Shown piece after piece: positions 42,280-47,447 of a DNA stretch of 47,447 nucleotides. Position 1 is the stretch's first letter. Each line of letters opens with the position of its first letter. The stretch is taken from NCBI GenBank assembly GCA_944324835.1, contig CALUXV010000009.1, forward strand, positions 1 to 47,447. Reading direction: 5' to 3'. The stretch is from Candidatus Gastranaerophilales bacterium. Lineage in GTDB: Bacteria > Cyanobacteriota > Vampirovibrionia > Gastranaerophilales > Gastranaerophilaceae. A program made the translations under genes and the position numbers. Under the pieces are notes generated by a model. It saw only the letters and a program-made list of their open reading frames with translations, was not told the DNA's origin and searched no databases.

Positions 42280-43107
42280 CTAAATTGTGTGATTTACTTG
42301 AAACGGGGTTTCCTTTATTAAATTTTTCGTTTCATTTTTTTCGTTTTTGTAGGTCAAAATAACTTTTAATATGTACTCTCCATCTGCAAGATTATCAGGA
42401 AGTTTTCCGATTTCTTTAAATATTCCGTTTGCACGAATAGTATTACTGTTCATAGGAAATTCTTTTACCAATTTCCCTCCTTGTATTATCTGCCCCTTGC
42501 CATGGTATCTGACTTTGCTGTTTCCTCCTGCACTTAGATTGAGATTATATACAAGGTTTCTGTTCCGGTTTTCAACTTTCAAATCATCAAATCTCCCGAC
42601 TTTTACAACGTGTCCTTTGTCAACGTAAATCGGGATTCCCAATCGTGTTTTTACAATAAGTCTTGTATTTACGTTTTTATAATTATTCGGAAGCTGTATT
42701 TCTTTTGTAGCAACATCTTCCACAAACATTACCATTCTGGATTCGCCGTCCGGCAGACTTTTTAGATCAGTAAACGTTACACGTACAACCTGAGGAACAC
42801 CGTTTTTCAGCGTAAATTCATTGGGTACAAAACGTGCATGAGAAATTAGATTATCAGGCTTTTCCGATTTTGGTGCGGAATCCATTTTGCCGTTATCGGT
42901 TATCGTGAAATATTCAGGATAAAGTTTAAACCTTACTGTTTCGTCTTTGCCTGCCTGAACACTGAATGAGGTTGTAAGATAGTTCCCCTTACTTTTATTC
43001 GTATTGAGTTCTATCAATGTAGGCATTACTTTTACCGCCGCAAACGATGAATTAATATGAAATATTAATGCAAATAAAATTGCGGATAGTTTTATTATTT
43101 TTCTCAT
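42280..43107 (-). CDS. Periplasmic fimbrial chaperone-like protein
   Basis: A 275-residue protein with signal peptide (MRKIIKLSAILFALIFHINS then SFAAVKV). The body fits a two-domain immunoglobulin-like chaperone: VMPTLIELNTNKSKGNY at the start, FVPNEFTLKNGVPQVVRVTF, and SRMVMFVEDVATKEI, the pattern of the PapD-type first domain. A second domain has NLNLSAGGNSKVRYHGKGQI. Its role would be to hold pilin subunits until delivery to the usher. It lies between an adhesin-like gene (1 bp away) and pilin-like 1 (13 bp away). Confidence 0.65.
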   Translation of the reverse strand: MRKIIKLSAILFALIFHINSSFAAVKVMPTLIELNTNKSKGNYLTTSFSVQAGKDETVRFKLYPEYFTITDNGKMDSAPKSEKPDNLISHARFVPNEFTLKNGVPQVVRVTFTDLKSLPDGESRMVMFVEDVATKEIQLPNNYKNVNTRLIVKTRLGIPIYVDKGHVVKVGRFDDLKVENRNRNLVYNLNLSAGGNSKVRYHGKGQIIQGGKLVKEFPMNSNTIRANGIFKEIGKLPDNLADGEYILKVILTYKNEKNETKNLIKETPFQVNHTI

Positions 43108-43108
43108 T

Positions 43109-44002
43109 TTATTCCCTTTCTAATATATAGGTAAACGGATTTTGCCGAATACCTTCTTTTATATATTTGTCTGTACTTGTATTTTTTAGTGAATATTCTA
43201 TTAATACGTTGGTCGGAACTCGGTTCCCGACATCTATCCCCTCAAGTGTTTCTTCTCCTGATGCAAGAAGATATCTCTGGTTCGAAATTATTCTGATACG
43301 TTCTTGGTTGTATGAAGATACTTTCCCCGAAGCATTTTTTAATTGGCAGTAATACTCACAGTTTTCATCCTCAAGATTCGCCGTATCAAGCCAGAGTTTC
43401 CATTTTGTATTTGATGTCAAATCAAGTCTTATATCGTTTTGGTTTCTGATTACATTTTGAAAATTAAAGATATCATCATCAGTGAGAATAATAACAGGGT
43501 CTCCGCTTAACACCGTTATTGTATGTTTTTCATCAATCATAAATGTAAAAAATAATTCGCATTCATAATCAAGCGTAAATCCTGTTTTGTCTAAAAATTT
43601 CAACAGTACTGTATAATTCCCTGCCGGCAATTCTCCAATATTTTCGAGTTTAAGAGTAATATTTTTTTGTGATGTCCCTGTTATATCAAAGTTGTCGATA
43701 AAAAATCTCTGCCAGTTATTTGTTCCTATCTGGAATTCCTGACCGTCTGCCAGCAGATACAAGTTTTGGATTGGAATTTTGATGTTCGGGTTGTCGTTGT
43801 TTGTTATAAATTCATCTGCGGCCATAACAAACAAACTTGAAAATCCTACTTGAACATAAGTAAGATTTACATTTGCACTGACAGAATTATCCGTCACAAT
43901 AGGAAATCCTGTAACTTCGGCTCTGAAAAACGGATTGGCAGAAGTTTTTACGGGAATCATTATAGAAATCAATATAATAATTAAACTTATAATACGTTTC
44001 AT
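43109..44002 (-). CDS. Secreted fimbrial accessory or tip-like protein
   Basis: About 297 residues from ATG 44002 (an upstream TTG at 44020 adds six). A signal peptide (MKRIISLIIILISIMIPVKT then SANPFFRAEV) is followed by a beta-rich body with SVSANVNLTYVQVGFSSLF and LKLENIGELPAGNYTVLLKF. Cysteines occur in YECELFF and ENCEYYCQL. No family was recognised. As first gene of the chaperone-pilin-usher operon and larger than the pilins, a tip subunit or adhesin is plausible, but that is inference. The start codon is separated from the divergent gene by about 150 bp. Confidence 0.6.
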   Translation of the reverse strand: MKRIISLIIILISIMIPVKTSANPFFRAEVTGFPIVTDNSVSANVNLTYVQVGFSSLFVMAADEFITNNDNPNIKIPIQNLYLLADGQEFQIGTNNWQRFFIDNFDITGTSQKNITLKLENIGELPAGNYTVLLKFLDKTGFTLDYECELFFTFMIDEKHTITVLSGDPVIILTDDDIFNFQNVIRNQNDIRLDLTSNTKWKLWLDTANLEDENCEYYCQLKNASGKVSSYNQERIRIISNQRYLLASGEETLEGIDVGNRVPTNVLIEYSLKNTSTDKYIKEGIRQNPFTYILERE

Positions 44003-44017
44003 TTTTTTATAAATCCT

Positions 44018-44038
44018 CAAACCTTTTATAAAAGTTTG
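44018..44038. promoter_or_regulatory. Palindrome in the divergent fimbrial promoter region
   Basis: CTTTTATAAAAG is a 12-bp perfect palindrome flanked by CAAAC and TTTG, giving an almost continuous inverted repeat over 21 bp. It sits just upstream of the ATG at 44002 and in the interval between the two divergent fimbrial transcripts, where a regulator could control both. Confidence 0.4.
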
Positions 44039-44149
44039 TAATAACTAAAAAAACCGTCTGATGTAGAAAATATGGGATGATATTTTTTTATCCAAAAGGG
44101 GAATTTGTATATTTTTATGAAAAAGTTAGAGTACTTATGAGGAAATTTA

Positions 44150-44623
44150 ATGAAGAAATACTTAATTTTGTTATTGTGTTTAATAAATTCAGGAATAACA
44201 TTTGCCACAGAATCAAGACAAAATATACAGGCAGTTCTGCCGGAGGTTTTGCATATAGATAAAATTATCGTTGAAGGCAAAGAATTTGATAAAGACGAAA
44301 AATTGACTGTTATGGATATAAAAGCAGTAGAAAATTTAAGTGAAAGCTGCTGCCGCTTAAATTTGAGTCCTTTTTCCTTACGTATAAATACAAACCTTGC
44401 AGACCCGATTCAGGTAAGTGCAAAATTCGAAAATTGCTGCAGTTCTTGCGGAAGATACCCGATGGATAATGAGGATTTATCTGTTACTCCGTCATCTTAT
44501 ACAATCTACAATCCATATGACAAAATAGAAACGGATTTTTTTACTCCGCAGGTACTGGCACATGATTATACTGTTTGTACAACTTATAACGCAAAACTTG
44601 TTATTACTCTGGGGCGGGTATAA
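44150..44623 (+). CDS. Small pilin-like secreted protein with Cys pairs
   Basis: A 157-residue secreted protein (signal peptide MKKYLILLLCLINSGITFAT). It resembles the two pilin-like proteins at the N-terminus (RQNIQAVLPEVLHIDKII compared with LQATLPAYVDIQ) and at the C-terminus (TTYNAKLVITLGRV compared with YEAYIIL). Mature cysteines occur as SCCRLN, ENCCSSCGR and YTVCTT. It is therefore probably a minor fimbrial subunit transcribed divergently from the main operon. GAGGAAATTTA precedes the ATG. It is followed after 2 bp by a membrane-anchored partner. Confidence 0.6.
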   Translation: MKKYLILLLCLINSGITFATESRQNIQAVLPEVLHIDKIIVEGKEFDKDEKLTVMDIKAVENLSESCCRLNLSPFSLRINTNLADPIQVSAKFENCCSSCGRYPMDNEDLSVTPSSYTIYNPYDKIETDFFTPQVLAHDYTVCTTYNAKLVITLGRV

Positions 44624-44625
44624 AT

Positions 44626-45384
44626 ATGATTAAAAAAATTACGACAATTTTTCTGATTTTTTTATTAAATATTACCCCGGTAATGGCTCGAGTTGGAACT
44701 CCGACTTTCGATTTTGAAATCCCGGATTTGTTTAATAACCCTGATGTACCATCCGGCGAAAGAAAAAAAGATGACGGAGGCTTGTCAGGAGGAGCCGTAA
44801 CCGCAATAACTTTAGGTTCGATAGGCGGAGCCGCACTATTAGGTTTAGGTGGATGGCTTTATAGAAGAAAAGTCAGCCAGTGTTTGACTGCCGGCTGTAT
44901 TCAAGGGGCAAAAAACCCTTTGATACCTTTCTGTATGGAAAGAAATGCTGATGCTGAAGTTTACGTGAGAATAAATAATAATTATCCGTATCTGAAAAAA
45001 GCGTTGAGTCTTAATGAAATACATTATTGCCCTGATTCTCAATATCTGCTTATATATGATACCGTAATCGGCAAACGAAAATTTGATTCCGTAAGATTTT
45101 GCCTGCCGCAAGGAGTGCAGGAGTTAAGAATTACTCAGGTTAGCGACCCGTTTGAAGGTAATGATTTAACCGCTGAAATATTTTTGTATAAAAACGATTC
45201 AAATACAGAAGAACCTGTAATTGCGAATCTTTCTGATTGCGGACAAAATTCTTCTAAATCAGGGGTTCTTATTAAAACATTAAATACGAATTTTAAAGAG
45301 TATAAAACGGCATCTTATGTTGTTTCAAACTATACAGAGAAAAAGATTTACGCCGTTGTGATTGAGTTTGTGTATAGGAAATAA
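44626..45384 (+). CDS. Membrane-anchored secreted protein of the fimbrial locus
   Basis: A 252-residue protein with an N-terminal signal (MIKKITTIFLIFLLNITPVM then ARVG). A Gly-rich linker follows (GGLSGGAV), then a second hydrophobic helix AITLGSIGGAALLGLGGWLY with YRRK after it. A domain of about 170 residues with seven cysteines comes next (SQCLTAGC, FCMER, HYCPDS, FCLPQG, SDCGQN). The last residues AVVIEFVYRK resemble the pilin C-terminal strands. It could be an anchor or assembly component; no family is recognised. It is 2 bp from the preceding gene and surely co-transcribed. Confidence 0.55.
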   Translation: MIKKITTIFLIFLLNITPVMARVGTPTFDFEIPDLFNNPDVPSGERKKDDGGLSGGAVTAITLGSIGGAALLGLGGWLYRRKVSQCLTAGCIQGAKNPLIPFCMERNADAEVYVRINNNYPYLKKALSLNEIHYCPDSQYLLIYDTVIGKRKFDSVRFCLPQGVQELRITQVSDPFEGNDLTAEIFLYKNDSNTEEPVIANLSDCGQNSSKSGVLIKTLNTNFKEYKTASYVVSNYTEKKIYAVVIEFVYRK

Positions 45385-45432
45385 GTGATGAAGTAATTAA
45401 GCGATAAAGGCAGTGGATAGTGATTAGTGAAA
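45383..45432. repeat. GTGA-type heptamer repeat after the fimbrial locus
   Basis: Degenerate units such as GTGGATA, GTGATTA and GTGAAAC repeat with period seven just after the stop codon at 45384. They are the same family as those at 4436-4501, 5689-5720 and 13009-13041. The remaining sequence up to 45549 is AT-rich and carries the methylase promoter. Confidence 0.5.
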
Positions 45433-45537
45433 CTGGGTAAATATTTTTTTGTCACTGTGAGTATAAATTATTTCATACAATAATTTAAATCTATTTAAAA
45501 ATTTGGCCCAAATAGGATAAAGGAAAAATTTTTATAT

Positions 45538-45552
45538 TATAATTAACTCATG
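45538..45552 (+). promoter_or_regulatory. Putative leaderless promoter of the methyltransferase gene
   Basis: TATAAT at 45538-45543 ends six bases before the ATG at 45550. There is no ribosome binding site between them. A well-placed -35 hexamer was not found, so the promoter would depend on its consensus -10 or on an activator. Confidence 0.45.
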
Positions 45553-46308
45553 CAAAAGGTCTATGAAAAGGATGATATAACCTTATTTTTAGGTGATTGT
45601 ATTGAAATTTTAAATAAAGCAACTCCTGAATCAGTTGATATGATTTTTGCGGATCCTCCATATATGCTATCTAACGGAGGAATTACTTGCCATACCGGAA
45701 AAGTTGTTTCTGTGAACAAAGGCAAATGGGATGAGAGTAAAGGTATTGAAGAAGATTTCAAATTTCATCAGGCTTGGATTAACGCTTGTAAGAGAGTTTT
45801 AAAAACTAACGGCACTATATGGATTTCAGGTACTTACCATTCAATTTATGCTTGCGGATTTGCTTTACAGACAGCAGGATTTAAAATTCTAAACGATATT
45901 TGCTGGTTTAAGCCAAATGCTTCGCCTAATATGAGTTGTAGATATTTTACAGCAAGCCATGAAACATTGTTATGGGCAAGAAAAGACCCAAAAGGTAAAC
46001 ATACTTTTAACTATGAAGCAATGAAAAATGGTGATTGGGGTGAAGATTTTATTAAAAAGCCAGAAAAACAAATGCGTTCAGTCTGGGCAATAGGAACTAC
46101 AAAAAGTTATGAAAAAGAATTTGGTAAACATCCAACACAAAAACCTTTAGAATTGTTAAGGCGTATAATCCTTGCATCAACGAATGTTGGAGATTTGATT
46201 CTTGATCCTTTTACAGGAAGCTCAACAACTGGTATAATGGCTTTAGAATTAGATAGGAAATTTATTGGTATAGACTTGGAAAAAGAATATTTAGACGAAG
46301 TTGCTTAA
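45550..46308 (+). CDS. DNA adenine N6-methyltransferase, DpnA-like (GATC type suspected)
   Basis: A beta-class DNA methyltransferase of 252 residues. The catalytic motif IV DPPY is at residues 35-38, followed by MLSNGGIT and VVSVNKGKWDES. The SAM motif DPFTGSSTTG is near 219-228, preceded by KHPTQKPLELL. The run DPPY-LSNGGI-VVSV-KG-WD and CRYFTASHETLLWARK closely recall, from memory, DpnA (M2.DpnII), which methylates adenine in GATC and can act on single strands. The C-terminus ends about 15 residues earlier than DpnA, in KEYLDEVA. The stop codon lies two bases before the DpnI-type gene. Specificity cannot be proven from sequence. Confidence 0.85.
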   Translation: MQKVYEKDDITLFLGDCIEILNKATPESVDMIFADPPYMLSNGGITCHTGKVVSVNKGKWDESKGIEEDFKFHQAWINACKRVLKTNGTIWISGTYHSIYACGFALQTAGFKILNDICWFKPNASPNMSCRYFTASHETLLWARKDPKGKHTFNYEAMKNGDWGEDFIKKPEKQMRSVWAIGTTKSYEKEFGKHPTQKPLELLRRIILASTNVGDLILDPFTGSSTTGIMALELDRKFIGIDLEKEYLDEVA

Positions 46309-46310
46309 GT

Positions 46311-47075
46311 ATGAATTTATTTTTTAATACAAATTTAGCAGAAGAATATCACTCAAATTCACAGAAAATAAGGGTAATGAGTGAAAATTGGGTGAATGAT
46401 AACGTTTATTGCGTAAGGTGTGGAAACAAATTATCTCATTTTGAGAACAATAAACCTGTTGGGGATTTCTATTGTGAAAAGTGTAATGAAGAATTTGAAT
46501 TAAAGAGTAACAAATCAAAACTCGGCAAAAAAATAGTTGATGGTGCTTATGAAACAATGATAGATAAAATTAGAAATGGTGACGTACCTAATTTTTTCTA
46601 CTTGAATTATGATTTAAAAACTTATTCTGTTAATAATTTATTAATCATCCCTAAACATTATTTTACGGAAAGTATTATTCTAAAAAGACCTCCACTACCT
46701 GAAACAGCGCGTAGAGCAGGATGGATTGGTTGTAATATTGATGTTTCATCAATACCATCATCAGGAAAACTATACTTAATTTCTAATCGACAAGTTGTTG
46801 ATAAACAAGTGGTTATTTCTAATTTTAATAAAATGTTATTTTTAAGAAGTCAAAAGAATGAACTAAAAGGATGGTTATTGGATATAATGAAATGTATTGA
46901 TTTGTTAAATAAGAAAAATTTCACATTGGATGAAATATATTCTTTTGAAAATTTCCTAAAATTAAAACATCCTAATAATAACAATATTAGAGCAAAAATA
47001 AGACAGCAGTTACAATTTTTAAGAGATTATGGTTATTTAATATTTACTAAACGAGGAGAATATACTTTAGCATGA
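46311..47075 (+). CDS. dpnI: DpnI-type methyl-dependent restriction endonuclease
   Basis: A 254-residue protein, the same length as pneumococcal DpnI, which cuts GATC only when the adenine is methylated. Zinc-binding cysteines are C34, C37, C55 and C58. The PD-(D/E)xK site is D52 in VGDFYC with E63 and K65 in EFELKS. Shared features include YHSNSQKIRVMSENWV, RPPLPETARRAGWIGCNID and the C-terminal winged helix KIRQQLQFLRDYGYLIF, which in DpnI also reads the methylated base. It follows the DpnA-like methylase by 2 bp and overlaps the next gene by 4 bp (ATGA). Confidence 0.95.
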   Translation: MNLFFNTNLAEEYHSNSQKIRVMSENWVNDNVYCVRCGNKLSHFENNKPVGDFYCEKCNEEFELKSNKSKLGKKIVDGAYETMIDKIRNGDVPNFFYLNYDLKTYSVNNLLIIPKHYFTESIILKRPPLPETARRAGWIGCNIDVSSIPSSGKLYLISNRQVVDKQVVISNFNKMLFLRSQKNELKGWLLDIMKCIDLLNKKNFTLDEIYSFENFLKLKHPNNNNIRAKIRQQLQFLRDYGYLIFTKRGEYTLA

Positions 47076-47281
47076 AAACATTTATGTTTTATACGCGTGA
47101 TGGCTTTACGCAAGATATAAATAACAAGGATATTGATAATATGCAAATTTTAGGGTTTGTTCAAGGGAAAGATACGACATCTGCATATAAAAATTTTAGA
47201 AAAATTTTCAATCAAAATAATGAATTCTGTTTTAATGAAATAATTGTTCAAGAAGTTATTGGAAAACCAACATATTTATAA
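47072..47281 (+). CDS. Small protein coupled to the DpnI-type gene
   Basis: A 69-residue protein whose ATG overlaps the endonuclease stop codon (ATGA), so it is translationally coupled. It has no signal peptide or membrane segment. The sequence is mixed alpha/beta with IDNMQILGFVQGKDTTSAYK and FNEIIVQEVIGKP. In pneumococcus dpnI is followed by dpnD, so position suggests a DpnD-like accessory, but I do not see a convincing match to the DpnD/PcfM pattern. Function unknown. Confidence 0.6.
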   Translation: MKTFMFYTRDGFTQDINNKDIDNMQILGFVQGKDTTSAYKNFRKIFNQNNEFCFNEIIVQEVIGKPTYL

Positions 47282-47283
47282 CT

Positions 47284-47447
47284 TTAAAATGTATTCCTTT
47301 GCTTATAACTGTAAGAGCTAATGAAATTTATACAATAGATAAGGATGGGGAATTTAATTTTTCATTCAAGAAAATGAATTATTCTATTGAAGAATACAAA
47401 ATGTTTATGAGAAAAACGAAACTTTTTGACTTGTTACAAAACCACAT
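47284..47447 (+). CDS. Possible partial reading frame at the window edge, no ATG near its start
   Basis: The frame that includes 47284 is open from about 47239 to the end of the window. It encodes a protein-like stretch with VRANEIYTIDKDGEFNFSFK and NYSIEEYKMFMRKTKLFDLL. No ATG occurs before about 47374; ATT or TTG near 47293-47299 are possible starts. It may be a new gene with an unusual start, or the continuation of a frameshifted 47072 gene. It runs out of the window. Confidence 0.3.

Overview
This window is AT-rich, gene-dense bacterial chromosome from a flagellated, diderm, probably anaerobic organism. The best guess is a non-photosynthetic relative of the Cyanobacteria (Melainabacteria / Gastranaerophilales type). 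Four observations support this. The ATP synthase genes follow the cyanobacterial atp1 order (a, c, b', b, delta, alpha, gamma), with two b-type genes and no beta/epsilon. P-ring and L-ring flagellar genes imply an outer membrane. Class III (anaerobic) ribonucleotide reductase is present. Intergenic heptamer repeats resemble the short tandem repeats of cyanobacteria. The taxonomy is an inference and was not tested by any search.

Layout. (1) 1-5544, minus strand: tRNA-Met(CAT), then the ATP synthase operon with a long hairpin after the c-subunit gene. (2) 5781-13744: housekeeping genes (DUF721 protein, NrnA-like phosphoesterase, YihY membrane protein, a secreted 20-cysteine protein, glyS, an acidic hypothetical protein, alr). 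Next is a 504-bp non-coding palindrome-rich element bounded by perfect 24-bp inverted repeats, then a BioG-like hydrolase. (3) 13730-25849: two lineage-specific genes (one GNAT-like), prfA-ylxR-infB, an orphan NarL-type regulator, glmS, a cobalamin riboswitch controlling nrdD-nrdG, a ribbon-helix-helix regulator, rsmH and an FtsL-like gene. (4) 25932-27131: an iron-type alcohol dehydrogenase. (5) 27481-36201, minus strand: an eleven-gene flagellar operon (transglycosylase, flgF, G, A, H, I, J, M-like, N, K, L) ending at a clear intrinsic terminator. (6) 36380-38239: a nucleotidyltransferase and a DUF1016 nuclease broken by one TGA codon. (7) 38284-45384: a seven-gene chaperone-usher-like fimbrial locus. 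One arm is adhesin-like protein, chaperone, two paralogous pilins and usher; a divergent arm encodes a third pilin-like protein and a membrane-anchored protein. (8) 45550 to the end: a DpnA-like adenine methyltransferase directly followed by a DpnI-type endonuclease and a small translationally coupled gene.

Two systems deserve most attention. The first is the chaperone-usher-type locus in a lineage where such fimbriae are not a standard feature; its usher has an unusual N-terminal domain and EF-hand-like plus CNA-B-like C-terminal domains. The second is the pairing of a GATC-type methylase with an enzyme that, in its known relatives, cuts methylated GATC. That pairing should be self-destructive unless the methylase specificity or expression has changed.

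A third theme is translation signals. Several genes (nrnA, alr, the bioG-like gene, rsmH, the methylase) have a -10-like hexamer ending exactly six bases before the start codon and no Shine-Dalgarno sequence, which suggests leaderless mRNAs. Other genes (prfA, glyS, nrdD, glmS, ADH) have ordinary leaders with ribosome binding sites.
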